From the IMG/VR virus record IMGVR_UViG_3300028610_000227, positions 1 through 32,650 of that record: DNA of 32,650 nucleotides. One strand, given 5' to 3'. Below the pieces are notes generated by a model. That model did not search any database. It was not told where the DNA came from and worked only from the letters and a program-made list of their open reading frames with translations. The stretch comes from a virus. The position numbers and the translations under genes are program-made. Positions 6,024-15,337 of this stretch are shown here, piece after piece (position 1 is the first letter of the stretch; each line of letters opens with the position of its first letter).

Positions 6024-9000
6024 TGTCTAACACCTGTTAGCTTTTCAACTTTCTTGGTTTTGAGTTTCATTATACTCATTCTCAACTCGGGATTTTCTTC
6101 AATTAACTGCTGTTTAGCTGTTTCTCGATAAGCCTCAAAGATAGCTCTTATGAATACAGACTTGCCACCTTCTTGTCCATCAGTTGCATTTTGATAGCTT
6201 GGAGTTCTAAAAGCTTCAGCCAATTTAGATTTTAGTGGTTGATCAACAAACCTGTTTTCTTTGCCTGAATATAAGGTGATGTAACGATCATACATGTGGC
6301 TGTCCAACTCAACGCCGCTAATTGCTCTAAGAGGCATTCTTAATAGTGTTTGTTGGCTAACAATTTCATCAGCTATGGGGTCTTTTTTGTCAGTTGACAT
6401 ATAAATGGGCGACATAATATCCGGCCCCAGCCCACCAGATAAAACGATAGGCTCACCAAATATGTTCCTTCTTGGCGGAAGGTCTTCCGAATAGCCAGGA
6501 ATACGCGACTGTATTTTCTCCAATATGCCTTGAGTAGCATTCAAAGCAGGGTCTATTGTTCTTTCAAGTTGAGCAACGCCAGCAGGAACCACTGAGCCAG
6601 CCATCCTCTCGATCCATCTTTCAATCTTTCGGTTGTTAGCTTCTGGATCAGAAGAAACACTGCTCATTACATCAAAGAATTCTGAGACTCCGCGTAAATA
6701 CGTTTTAGAGGTTACGTTCTGAGCAACAGAAACGGCTGCTGCGGTGGCTAAGTCTAAAGCCTCTGCTTCTGATACTTGGCCCATGATTTCAGACATATCA
6801 GCACTAATGCCAATTAAAGCTCCAACCGGATCAAGGCGGCTATACGCAAAATAATCATCACCCACTCGAATAGAGTACGGTTGCCAACCTGTAGTTCTGA
6901 GCAGGTTTCTCATTGCAGGATTCTTTGGTCCACCGCCTGTCACTTGTCCAGACAAAGTGTAATCAGCAGCAGCAGCCATAATCATTGAACCTGTGGCAAT
7001 TTTAGCCAAAGCCACATCTCGACGCGCGCCACCCGCTGATATATCTTCTCTGACACCTTTAGCAAGTGGAGCCAGTGGCGTTCTTTCTCCGACATACTTC
7101 ATGATATTCGTGGGTGTACGAATGAAGGGAACAATTATCCTCGCGCCCGGAATCCGCCTAACTGCCGACTGAACAGACTTTCCAGCCTCTCCCAGTTCTT
7201 GCGTGAATGTTTGATAGCGAGAGGCATCAATCGCTTGAATATGCAGGTTTTCAGGAGGATTGTTGATAATGTCATTCATGCGAACAGATAACTCGTCGCC
7301 TCTTAACCCTTCGTTATATCCTGTGCGATATGCCTGAGCGTTCAACTCCATCCTATAACCAATGGTTTTAAACAGTTCATCGCCAGCAGTTAACATCCTG
7401 CCCGGAACCCTTACGGTTTCACCAACAAAGTCAGCAAAGCGACCAGGAGTACCAGATAGATTAAGGTTCTCCGCAGTAATCGACCTGTGGCCTTGGGTTT
7501 CAATCTTGGTTAGTTCGTCTGATGGTTCGCCTGTTTTTAATACTTTCCATGCAAGTCGCATCCCGTCTTTTGTACCTTCAACCATTCCCTTTAGCTGTGA
7601 CGACACCTCGCCATCAGGGATAGATTGATCACCAAGACCTTTGCCTATCATAGATGCTACTTTGCGCTCACCAGCAGCCCAACCAGCTACTATGGAATTA
7701 CTTAACACGTTAACAGTATGTGTAGCAGGAGAGCTTAAAAGCCCATTAATCCATGCCTCATACAACATGTCTTTGGTCTTAGCGCCCAGCATATTCTTCA
7801 CGGTCTTGTTAACTTGTGCAGCATCACCCATCTGAGCTATCTGAGCAGCCATGTTTCTTGAGAAATCACCGCCACCCGCAGCATCCAAGGATTCTTTAAT
7901 CGCTCTAGCCTGCATAGCATCACTGCCAGCCTGAATCCTGAATGATTGCAAGGCTCTACCGGCTTCTGCTGTTAATCCAGACACCTGTGATTGTATGGCA
8001 GAATGCTGCGACATAGCCCGACGAAAGGCTGTAACCTCTTCATCAGTTCCTGTTGCTGCTTTTTTAGCCATTTCGATCAGATTTTCACCAGATGCAACCA
8101 ATATCTTCCTTGCTGCTACGGCTTGTTCTGCATTAAACGCCTCGCCTCTACGACGATCCAGCAGGTTTCCAACGGTCATGCCTAAATCATCAGCCAGTTT
8201 TACCGTTTCTTCTTGAGTGATTACTTCTCGACGTTCTGCATTGATAGCTTTGGCGTTCTTCTCGGCCACCTTTTCAATCAGGTTTTTAACATCATCTGTC
8301 GTATTGATTCGAGAAAGGTTGATATTAAGAGCGTCAGCATCACCAGCTAAACCCTTCCCGCCACTAAACATGGGCTTGGATGGATCGCCTAGTGATGGGA
8401 GTGCTTCGTCTGGTTTAGGTGCTATTGGCTCAACGGCTTTTAACTCGTCTGCTGTTAAAGGCTTGATTGGTTCGCCTTCTTTAACCAGAGAGTCATCAAC
8501 AAGAGCCGCAGCAGTGTCTCTATCAGCTTCTAGCTGGTTTTGCTCGCGTTTAGCTATACGATTGGCCCGAATACCCCGTACAGAGTGAAACAGGCTTTCA
8601 GTGAGACCGCCAAGCGCCAGTCCTTCCAGAGCATTCTTGAATCTTCCTTCTGCTTCTGTGTCATCAGGCTCAGTTGCGAGAAAGTCGCTAACTGGATTCT
8701 GCAACAGAGGGAATTCTTCGGTTAAATTGGATAGCCGGTCTTCATGCGGATCGAAAACAATAGCGTCAGCAATAGCGCCTTGAGCCAATACTTTCCCCAC
8801 TTTGGCTGTCTTTGTTGCTGTCTCGACACCTTTTAATGCTTTTCCCGCACCAATAAACCCTGTTAGGAACTGTGCAACACCACGAACCAATGCTCCTGTG
8901 GTAGATCTTGGGTCAGAAATAGTGGGCAGAATGTCTTTCAAGCCACCCTTCTTCGCAGCTTCTGATCGAGTCAACAAATCAAGATCAAAGTTTCCTTCTT

Positions 9001-9331
9001 CATCGGTGAACTGAAGGATGGTGGGTATGTTCTCAATACCAAGGAAGCTCTCTATCGACTGCCCTAAACTGTCAGCAGCATTCAACGTTTCTTGTGCAGC
9101 GTCCCTAACACCGCCAAAGATTTGACGAGGAGCCTCAACAACACCAGCCCCTATGTCAGCAGCAACACCGCCAACTGTTACTTTGGACTCTGGAATGTTT
9201 AATCGTGCAGGAGCAGGAGCCTCTGGCTGTGACAACTCTCCTTTCTGCTGCATACGAAACCTTTGAGCAGGCGTAACCACCGAAGCGTTCCGGCTGGCCA
9301 TGTACTGCCCCGACATATCACTAGATGCCAC
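6020..9331 (-). CDS. Large internal virion / DNA-ejection protein (1103 aa)
   Basis: The largest gene, placed where T7-like phages keep gp16: after nozzle and smaller ejection proteins, before the tail fibre. GTG 9331 has AAGGAG at 7-8 nt. The N-terminus has Pro/Ala-rich segments; about 340-560 is helical and charged; 'INGLLSSPATHTVNVLSNS' (about 550) is a segment recalled from large podovirus virion proteins. Later hydrophobic stretches (IATGSMIMAAAADYTLSG) could insert in membrane. I see no lysozyme or transglycosylase motif. Ejection of this protein with DNA is inferred from position and size. Confidence 0.75.
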   Translation of the reverse strand: MASSDMSGQYMASRNASVVTPAQRFRMQQKGELSQPEAPAPARLNIPESKVTVGGVAADIGAGVVEAPRQIFGGVRDAAQETLNAADSLGQSIESFLGIENIPTILQFTDEEGNFDLDLLTRSEAAKKGGLKDILPTISDPRSTTGALVRGVAQFLTGFIGAGKALKGVETATKTAKVGKVLAQGAIADAIVFDPHEDRLSNLTEEFPLLQNPVSDFLATEPDDTEAEGRFKNALEGLALGGLTESLFHSVRGIRANRIAKREQNQLEADRDTAAALVDDSLVKEGEPIKPLTADELKAVEPIAPKPDEALPSLGDPSKPMFSGGKGLAGDADALNINLSRINTTDDVKNLIEKVAEKNAKAINAERREVITQEETVKLADDLGMTVGNLLDRRRGEAFNAEQAVAARKILVASGENLIEMAKKAATGTDEEVTAFRRAMSQHSAIQSQVSGLTAEAGRALQSFRIQAGSDAMQARAIKESLDAAGGGDFSRNMAAQIAQMGDAAQVNKTVKNMLGAKTKDMLYEAWINGLLSSPATHTVNVLSNSIVAGWAAGERKVASMIGKGLGDQSIPDGEVSSQLKGMVEGTKDGMRLAWKVLKTGEPSDELTKIETQGHRSITAENLNLSGTPGRFADFVGETVRVPGRMLTAGDELFKTIGYRMELNAQAYRTGYNEGLRGDELSVRMNDIINNPPENLHIQAIDASRYQTFTQELGEAGKSVQSAVRRIPGARIIVPFIRTPTNIMKYVGERTPLAPLAKGVREDISAGGARRDVALAKIATGSMIMAAAADYTLSGQVTGGGPKNPAMRNLLRTTGWQPYSIRVGDDYFAYSRLDPVGALIGISADMSEIMGQVSEAEALDLATAAAVSVAQNVTSKTYLRGVSEFFDVMSSVSSDPEANNRKIERWIERMAGSVVPAGVAQLERTIDPALNATQGILEKIQSRIPGYSEDLPPRRNIFGEPIVLSGGLGPDIMSPIYMSTDKKDPIADEIVSQQTLLRMPLRAISGVELDSHMYDRYITLYSGKENRFVDQPLKSKLAEAFRTPSYQNATDGQEGGKSVFIRAIFEAYRETAKQQLIEENPELRMSIMKLKTKKVEKLTGVRQ

Positions 9332-10985
9332 TAAAATGCTCCTTCTTCGCCTTATTGAAAGCCTCTATATTTTCTTTTAACTGTTTTAACCGCTCGATAT
9401 TGTTCCATTCTCTATTATATGTTTCGTCATCAATAGACCCAGCCTGCAAAGCGTCATTAAGAAGATTCAAGGAAGTGTCTAAATCCTCCTTATTTCCAAA
9501 CAGCGGCCTTGGTGCGCGCGTGAGTTGATCTGTATCAACCAACCCGTCAGCCACCTCAAAAGGGTCTTCTCCGGCTAATACTCTGTCTGCAAACAACCGC
9601 CTAGCATCTGCCAATCGTTTCTCAGCCTCTGAATCCAACGATCCCAGCGGCCCCGTTACTCTCATGCTAGAGGTAATGAAATCTTCCGCTCTTCTAACAT
9701 CGTTCTTTTTCAGGGGGGATTCTTCATCTTTCGACGCAACTACTTTGTCTAACAGGCTTGACGCTGTAGCGCTGGTCAGCCTTGAACCAGTGTTAGTCGT
9801 AATAATGTCGGTGATTTCGTCCAGCGGCTTATCTGCTCGTATTTCCTCATTGATAAGGTTGATCAGCGTCCAATCATCTATGCCCTGGCCTCTAGTCTGA
9901 ACCAGATTTAACAATTTAGTAGCTTGAGTCTGGTTGATTTCTTTATTCCCCAATGCAGACGTAACATCGCCAGCAGAAGCGGCCCCACCCAAAACACCCA
10001 AATACAATTCAGAGGATTTTTGTTCCTGCGCATTATCAACAAATTCCTGATCGCCATCCTCTTCCTTGTTGCGCAAAGCTACAACACTGTTCAAATCAGC
10101 GACCAAGGTTTTATAAATATCTTCCTGTTCTGATGTTGTAAACCCTTTTAACGGGTTTTCTCTGAACTCCCTAACCAACTTGGCTGTTTCTGCAATACCG
10201 CCTTTTCTAGATGCATTGGTTCTTACAGCAGTTCTAATTCCTTCAACAGCTACCTTCTTCTGTATTTGGGAAAATGCAAAATCAACGCCCTCTTGATCAA
10301 TACCGGGCTGGCCCACAAAGCTATCCATGATCGCCTTGGTTTCTATTAAAGCCTCACCAGCGGCAACCTGATTGCCTTCTCTTGCAGCCCGCACAGCAGC
10401 ATCACTAGCACCCTCAATAGCTTTTGAGTTTTCAATGTCTGATATTTCTTGCTGCCTTGCGATAGCCGCTTGCTGAACTCGAATCCTTCCATCCGTTACT
10501 TGGTTGTCCATAAATTGGGCAACTTGGTTTCTGGCCGACGGATCAACCTCTTTTAATACGCCACTAACGTAACCGCCTACTTTCTCATTATAAGCCCCTA
10601 CGTTGTCGGGGTTCTCAGCCTCAATAGCTTTCAAAGCCTCACGAGTATCATTGCCCAACGAAGCTAAATAAGACGTTTGTAAACTTTTGTTATATTGCTT
10701 GGTAGCCGCTCCACCTGTGATAATAGCCTCAAAGAAACCAACCTCTTTCTTTTTAGGTTGAGCAGTAATAGAGAACTTTTCTTCCCCAGCCTGAATAGTT
10801 GTGTCTTCAAGGGGAACCAAAGCAGCTTCTTCCCTGCCGCGCTTTGTTTCAACAGCAGAGATTAGCTGATCTGTCTGTTGCTTAAATCCTTCGAGCTTTT
10901 GCGTTAATGACAGGATGCCTTGAGCCGCCCCTGTAGAGAGGTCTTGAGAGCGTATTGGTACTTCTTCAACGAATCGTTTAACCAC
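9321..10985 (-). CDS. Internal virion protein, coiled-coil rich (554 aa)
   Basis: About 554 residues, strongly helical and charged, with many Ala/Glu/Lys/Gln runs and no catalytic motif. It sits between the gp14-like protein and the 1103-aa protein, like T7 gp15, and is inferred to form part of the ejected core. I start it at GTG 10985, which overlaps the previous gene by 8 nt and has AGGGG upstream. A longer reading from TTG 11018 adds an unlikely basic leader. The end overlaps the next start by 11 nt, and the next gene's AAGGAG lies inside this gene's 3' end. Confidence 0.75.
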   Translation of the reverse strand: MVKRFVEEVPIRSQDLSTGAAQGILSLTQKLEGFKQQTDQLISAVETKRGREEAALVPLEDTTIQAGEEKFSITAQPKKKEVGFFEAIITGGAATKQYNKSLQTSYLASLGNDTREALKAIEAENPDNVGAYNEKVGGYVSGVLKEVDPSARNQVAQFMDNQVTDGRIRVQQAAIARQQEISDIENSKAIEGASDAAVRAAREGNQVAAGEALIETKAIMDSFVGQPGIDQEGVDFAFSQIQKKVAVEGIRTAVRTNASRKGGIAETAKLVREFRENPLKGFTTSEQEDIYKTLVADLNSVVALRNKEEDGDQEFVDNAQEQKSSELYLGVLGGAASAGDVTSALGNKEINQTQATKLLNLVQTRGQGIDDWTLINLINEEIRADKPLDEITDIITTNTGSRLTSATASSLLDKVVASKDEESPLKKNDVRRAEDFITSSMRVTGPLGSLDSEAEKRLADARRLFADRVLAGEDPFEVADGLVDTDQLTRAPRPLFGNKEDLDTSLNLLNDALQAGSIDDETYNREWNNIERLKQLKENIEAFNKAKKEHFSGI

Positions 10986-11379
10986 CAGCACTAGCCCCTG
11001 CTGTTGCCTTTTTCTCAACAGAACGAATCAAGCCAATATTGGCCGCAGTTCTTGCCTGTCTTTCGGCTATCTTGCCTCTTGCGCGTAAAGTCATTGCCCC
11101 CAGTTCGGTCTGGAATACATCGCGCTCAGTAGCCCGCTTCTCGGACTTAATATCTTCTTGAAGAATTGTAAGCGGAGAACCTTCAAAAGCAGCAATACCA
11201 CCGGCACCGGCAGCAGCATTCTGAGAGGCAAGTGCTTCCGCTAACCGAGCCTTTCTGTCGCCTTCACGCTGAACCGCAGCTAACTCCTCCTGTTTAGCAG
11301 CAACCTCGGCTTCGCCTCTGGCGATCTTCCCAGCAGCTTTTGTTTGTTGAAATTGAACTACATCAAGAATTAAACCCAT
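10978..11379 (-). CDS. T7 gp14-like small internal virion protein (133 aa)
   Basis: Begins MGLILDVVQFQQTKAAG at ATG 11379, which overlaps the nozzle stop (TAATG). An Ala/Glu/Arg-rich helix follows (about 20-60), then a Gly/Ala turn (AAAGAGGIAAFEGSPLTILQ, about 57-76) and a second helix. This helix-turn-helix of Ala-rich arms around a Gly/Ser loop is typical of gp14-type ejection proteins. It probably forms the first conduit component through the outer membrane after ejection (known for T7, inferred here). Confidence 0.65.
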   Translation of the reverse strand: MGLILDVVQFQQTKAAGKIARGEAEVAAKQEELAAVQREGDRKARLAEALASQNAAAGAGGIAAFEGSPLTILQEDIKSEKRATERDVFQTELGAMTLRARGKIAERQARTAANIGLIRSVEKKATAGASAGG

Positions 11380-13400
11380 TAGAGTGCTATCTCCAAGCCT
11401 ATACTGAGTATTGTCATTGGTACTGGATCCACCTGTGTAATAGTAACAGACGCATCTAGCGTCCAACCCAAGACGTGAATCCTCACCTCTCCCGTTTGTG
11501 GAGTAGGCGAATCAAACTGATCCTGGCCAATCGTTTTATCAGCAATGATCTGACCATTTACAATGATTCCGTTGGACTCAAACAACTGTAAAGCGACTCG
11601 TTGTATTTTCTTCTTCGCGAAAACATTAGGCCCGTTCTTTAATCCGACATTTAACGGCATAGTCCGAATAGTTGGTACATAATTTAATCCCGCTTCAATG
11701 ATCTCGGCATCACGACCAATAGTAATTTGACCGCTGGCAACAACCTCATCATCCTGTACGGCCTCATCAGCCTTGACCCTTACCGTTTCCCCATCAAGAT
11801 GGTCTAAACCCGTTAGAATAGGGCTTGTGCTAACACTGGAGCGAACCCCTGCATCAGCATTTAATAAGTCATCTTCTCTTTCTATAAATTGTACAGTGAC
11901 ACTATTAATCACTCTTTCGACTAAGAAATACAACCTGTCATCAACAACCGCAATAGACTTTATCAACCCATTAGTTGACCACGATGTGAATCCTTGAACA
12001 CCTTCAGAAATAAGGGTATTAAACACTGTCAAACTTCCATCATTGTTCAAAATATAAACATAGTTGGCATCGGTTTTGGATGTTCCACGTGAAACGCTCA
12101 ACTTAATAGGTGTGTTTATCAAGTGAGAGGCAAGTGTGGAAACAGAACGAGTCTGGTTTGCTTGAAACTCATTAATGAATACGAATTGATTCACAGACTT
12201 GCCAGTTCTCTGTACAAACAAAGTCACGCCATCAATGGTAACGGGCCTTACCCGCCTTGATCCCAAGTTGGTTTGAGGGTTTACCGCTATATTGCTAGGT
12301 GTGATTGGAGATTCAGGCACAAAGAACTCACCACCGGATGTAAATATCTGCAAGGCTCTGTTGGAAAAGATACCTTCAACTGCGTTCACCTGATCTGTAT
12401 CAAGCGTGGCCGAAACCAATGTGTCGTCTAGACCTCTTCCTTCATCAAAATTAAAGAAATCATTGACCTTTGATCCCCATATTGTAGCCGGACGAGACTT
12501 AGAGCCACCGAAGAATAGCCTTCCTTCATGGAAAGTTGCTGTTCTTGGCCATCCTCGGCCAGCACTCCAAACATCTTCTGCGCGGCTTGTGCCGGCAGTG
12601 GTAACATTTCCTGAAAGCCTTGCAGCCGATGATTGGGCAAAGATTATCGCTCCTGATATATCGTCATAGTCGTCAGCAGAATCGTCACTAAATGTTATAT
12701 CAAACTCGCCGGCAGATATAAACACCACTGAAACACCCGTATTGGCCGTGTTTGGCAAGTCCAGCAATCCGACCTCAATATTCTTTCCCGTTCCTCCGCC
12801 AAAAGCGATTTCCTCGGACAATATCCCGTCAAGAGAGAGCTTGAATCTATCCCCGGCAGTAAACGATGTAAACGAAAGCCTTTGAACCTGAGATACAGGA
12901 GTGGGGCTAGATCCATCGTTGTAATCAAACTGCGGTGTATTGGTTATCGTTAGAACAGAAACATCCCAATCTGTATCAGATGTTCTTGTTATGGTATGAA
13001 ACTGAACATCAGGATGGACTACAATAGCTGTATCTGCTGATTGAATGTAATCAATATCGGCTAATTGGGCCAAGCTCCACGGAGTAACCGCGAAGTCATC
13101 ACCTGAACCATTAATATTAGTTTGTAGAACCCCATCCTTGTATATCTGCATTTTTAAAGCAGTAAATACCAGCAGATAGTTTTGCTCTATATTGAAAGAG
13201 AAGTTCTCTGTACGACCATCACCCAATGCAGTACCAAGGAAAGCCATACCCGGACGCTTCTTCATGCCTCCTTGGGGAATGGGCAACACATTATCAGCGG
13301 TTCTTACGCCATTAAAATAGGCATCAAGATCAATACGCCCTATTGCTATAGGGTCGATTTCACCTCTGTTTAGGTTTGATTGTACCTGGAACAGTGCCAT
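11379..13400 (-). CDS. Tail nozzle protein (tail tubular protein B-like)
   Basis: 673 residues. The N-terminus is diagnostic of podovirus nozzle or 'stabilisation' proteins: 'NLNRGEIDPIAIGRIDLDAY' followed by NVLPIPQGGMKKRPGMAFLG (about 9-55). The remainder is beta-rich with propeller-like segments (FHEGRLFFGGSKSRPATIWGS, in which an incoming 'GGS..RP..iWgS' motif is common to the family). It closes the tail tip and forms part of the DNA channel. It starts one base after the adaptor gene end (overlap at 13400) and ends by TAATG onto the gp14-like gene. Confidence 0.88.
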   Translation of the reverse strand: MALFQVQSNLNRGEIDPIAIGRIDLDAYFNGVRTADNVLPIPQGGMKKRPGMAFLGTALGDGRTENFSFNIEQNYLLVFTALKMQIYKDGVLQTNINGSGDDFAVTPWSLAQLADIDYIQSADTAIVVHPDVQFHTITRTSDTDWDVSVLTITNTPQFDYNDGSSPTPVSQVQRLSFTSFTAGDRFKLSLDGILSEEIAFGGGTGKNIEVGLLDLPNTANTGVSVVFISAGEFDITFSDDSADDYDDISGAIIFAQSSAARLSGNVTTAGTSRAEDVWSAGRGWPRTATFHEGRLFFGGSKSRPATIWGSKVNDFFNFDEGRGLDDTLVSATLDTDQVNAVEGIFSNRALQIFTSGGEFFVPESPITPSNIAVNPQTNLGSRRVRPVTIDGVTLFVQRTGKSVNQFVFINEFQANQTRSVSTLASHLINTPIKLSVSRGTSKTDANYVYILNNDGSLTVFNTLISEGVQGFTSWSTNGLIKSIAVVDDRLYFLVERVINSVTVQFIEREDDLLNADAGVRSSVSTSPILTGLDHLDGETVRVKADEAVQDDEVVASGQITIGRDAEIIEAGLNYVPTIRTMPLNVGLKNGPNVFAKKKIQRVALQLFESNGIIVNGQIIADKTIGQDQFDSPTPQTGEVRIHVLGWTLDASVTITQVDPVPMTILSIGLEIAL

Positions 13401-13987
13401 CAGAATCCACCAAACCCACCACTAAAACCACCGTGTCGAGCGTCTGTGAATGGCGAGTCTACTATGGCTTGCTGTGGATGGCCTTGAGAATCAATACTCA
13501 TCGCACTTGCCAACTGGTTTATATAAACACCTTTGAAATACTGACTCTTGCTAGTGCTTTCTGTCACAAGCTGGGCGAAATCAGAAGCTAAAAGATATTC
13601 CAACGTCTTAATGAAGTGTGGAGGCAACGAGGTTTCATCAACCTTGAACACATATCTTAGAAGCAGTTCTTCTTCATTTGAATAGATCAAATCACCAACC
13701 ACCACATAATTGGAGTGTGGCAATAGCGCCCATGTTCTTATGTGATCAGCAGGTACCTGAAAAGCATTATTGAAGTTGGTTAGATCATCAGGGGATTGTG
13801 AAAGTTTATTCAACAGCTGTTCTTTTAACGCAAACGTCCACGGATGCAAAGACAATAAGCCTCTGTAAGTGTCCTCGTATAGATTAGCGGCGGCTGTTGC
13901 ACCTGCCCCCGGCTCTGTGAAGCTGCTTATCGGTTCATCACCAATCAATAGAAGCGCATTACTGGCAATATCTATGTCTGATGCCAT
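13400..13987 (-). CDS. Tail adaptor (tail tubular protein A-like, T7 gp11 type)
   Basis: 195 residues joining portal to nozzle. Family features are a start in 'DIDIASNALLLIGDEPISSF', then 'ANLYEDTYRGLLSLHPWTFA' (about 34-53), and a mid-protein 'LLRYVFKVDETSLPPHFIKT'. The C-terminus is Gly/Phe-rich (HGGFSGGFGGF). GGAGG lies 8 nt before ATG 13987, directly after the T-run of a predicted terminator, so this gene may be translated from read-through or from a restart. It is directly followed by the nozzle gene. Confidence 0.88.
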   Translation of the reverse strand: MASDIDIASNALLLIGDEPISSFTEPGAGATAAANLYEDTYRGLLSLHPWTFALKEQLLNKLSQSPDDLTNFNNAFQVPADHIRTWALLPHSNYVVVGDLIYSNEEELLLRYVFKVDETSLPPHFIKTLEYLLASDFAQLVTESTSKSQYFKGVYINQLASAMSIDSQGHPQQAIVDSPFTDARHGGFSGGFGGF

Positions 13988-13996
13988 AGAGCCTCC

Positions 13997-14033
13997 AAAA
14001 AAGTCCGCCCCTAACGGTTAAGAAAAGGGCGGG
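13997..14033 (-). terminator. Predicted intrinsic terminator after capsid module
   Basis: On the minus strand a CCGCCC / GGGCGG stem (14027-14032 with 14005-14010) encloses a 16-nt loop and is followed by A, C and six T (13997-14002). It lies between the 89-aa gene and the tail adaptor, the same relative place as the T7 terminator just after the capsid gene. It is probably leaky, because tail genes follow at once. Confidence 0.65.
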
Positions 14034-14038
14034 TTTGA

Positions 14039-14308
14039 TTATGCCAAGGTAAGAGTAGAGTCCAGAACAGTAACAACACCTGCTCCTGAAATCGCATCAA
14101 TGAACGTCAAGGTAAAGACCTCGGTTCCACCTGTTACGCCTACGATCCAGACCAAATCGCCAACATTAAGCTGATCAGCAACCTCGTTGAAATATCCTGA
14201 GGCTCCTGTCACTGCTTTTGCGTCAACGGTTTTATAAGTGTAGTGCCGAGGCGCATCACTATTAGCCATGGATGACATAGGTAAAAAGTTTGCTGCTAAA
14301 AAGGCCAT
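14039..14308 (-). CDS. Small capsid-associated protein, paralogue of the 455-aa protein N-terminus
   Basis: 89 residues. After a short hydrophobic start the sequence 'HYTYKTVDAKAVTGASGYFN...LNVGDLVWI' aligns with the first about 75 residues of the 455-aa protein on the other side of the major capsid gene ('VYSYKTNDTISVVSAVGYFD...LDLGDLIFA'). It may be a head decoration or cement protein; this is inferred from adjacency to the capsid gene. ATG 14308 uses a GGAG embedded in the last codons of the capsid gene. Confidence 0.72.
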   Translation of the reverse strand: MAFLAANFLPMSSMANSDAPRHYTYKTVDAKAVTGASGYFNEVADQLNVGDLVWIVGVTGGTEVFTLTFIDAISGAGVVTVLDSTLTLA

Positions 14309-14311
14309 GCT

Positions 14312-15175
14312 CTAAACTCCCTCATCATATTGAATCTTGATTATACCTTGAGGTTCCCTTGCTACAGAACCAGCCTTGAACACGCCATTTGCGAGCCAGC
14401 TTGTCTTCTGGGCAACCCAGTCGATAGTAGTTTGCAAGTCCATGTTAACGGCAAGACCAATAGCAGACTTTTGAAAAGCAAAGGCGGTACGATCAGCAGC
14501 AACACCGGGCAAACCACCCTCTTTGCGAGTGCCGATTACTATAAACTTGAAGCCCAAATAGGTATCAAGCTCACCATTTACCAACGCTCGGATAGTATTA
14601 AAGTCCGAACTGGTGACGGTGGTGTCTTCCAAAAGCTTCTGTAAAGCCAGCGCACGAAGAACAATGAAACGACCATCTGCCTCTGCTTCAATATCATCCA
14701 AATGCCCTTTAGCAGAGCGAATAGATGTGAGATCGAAGTTCCGGGTAGCTGAGATGTCAAAGATTCGACCCGTATCAGGGTCTTCATCGTTGGTTGCCGC
14801 AAATGAAACAGCGGCCAGAGCATCAATAACAAGCTGATCTTCACGGCGACCAATGGCTTTTGCGATAGTCTGCGCAAGTTCTTGGCGTTCGTCAAAATTG
14901 ACTTCGGCTTGATCAAAGATGTCTGTGTATTCCGGTGCATTCCAATTCTGCATAGTCGCTGTTTGGCGAGCATGGCTAATATCCATTGGAGTAACATCGG
15001 CTTGAGTGGCTTTCTGATTGGCTAGACCTTTACCCATACGAGTAAATTTGTAGGATTCGCCTTTAAAGCCTGTGCGTAGAGATGCAGTTTCACGCAATGA
15101 TTTCATGCCTTGGTATTCGTGCTTAACCTCGGCATCAAATTCAATTACGGCTGCATTTGATAAGTTCTTAGACAT
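14312..15175 (-). CDS. Major capsid protein
   Basis: 287 residues, right size and place (scaffold upstream, tail adaptor downstream). It has an N-terminal arm, then 'ANQKATQADVTPMDISHART'-like text near 52-70 leading to a short beta region (MQNWNAPEYTDIFDQAEVN). A spine-like helix (DERQELAQTIAKAIGRREDQ) follows, then an A-domain region (LVNGELDTYLGFKFIVIG) and 'TTIDWVAQKTSWLANGVF' near the end, all typical of podovirus capsid proteins with the HK97 fold. AAGGAGAC lies before ATG 15175, after a 160-bp non-coding leader, so expression may be set separately. Confidence 0.85.
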   Translation of the reverse strand: MSKNLSNAAVIEFDAEVKHEYQGMKSLRETASLRTGFKGESYKFTRMGKGLANQKATQADVTPMDISHARQTATMQNWNAPEYTDIFDQAEVNFDERQELAQTIAKAIGRREDQLVIDALAAVSFAATNDEDPDTGRIFDISATRNFDLTSIRSAKGHLDDIEAEADGRFIVLRALALQKLLEDTTVTSSDFNTIRALVNGELDTYLGFKFIVIGTRKEGGLPGVAADRTAFAFQKSAIGLAVNMDLQTTIDWVAQKTSWLANGVFKAGSVAREPQGIIKIQYDEGV

Positions 15176-15303
15176 TTTAATGTCTCCTTAAAACGGAAAA
15201 AGTGTTGTTAACTTTCTTCGCTTGTCCAGAAAAGGGGCGAATTGAGTCAATCTAATTCAACCTTATTCCGGCCAGAGACACTGGTTATCGGTGGTTAACT
15301 TGT

Positions 15304-15336
15304 ATGATAGCAAAAAACTATCAGCATGAACATGCT
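15304..15336 (-). terminator. Hairpin(s) between 455-aa gene and capsid gene
   Basis: On the minus strand, just after the stop of the 455-aa gene, a perfect 6-bp stem with a 2-nt loop (AGCATG-TT-CATGCT) is followed by GATAG and six T. The T-run also forms the loop of a second 6-bp hairpin (TGATAG / CTATCA). Together they suggest attenuation or RNA processing upstream of the major capsid gene. Confidence 0.45.
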
Positions 15337-15337
15337 A

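Noticed and set aside
10986-11018. TTG start giving the internal virion protein a leader MRKRQQQG
   Set aside because: TTG without a suitable site and deep in the previous gene; GTG 10985 has AGGGG and a short overlap.
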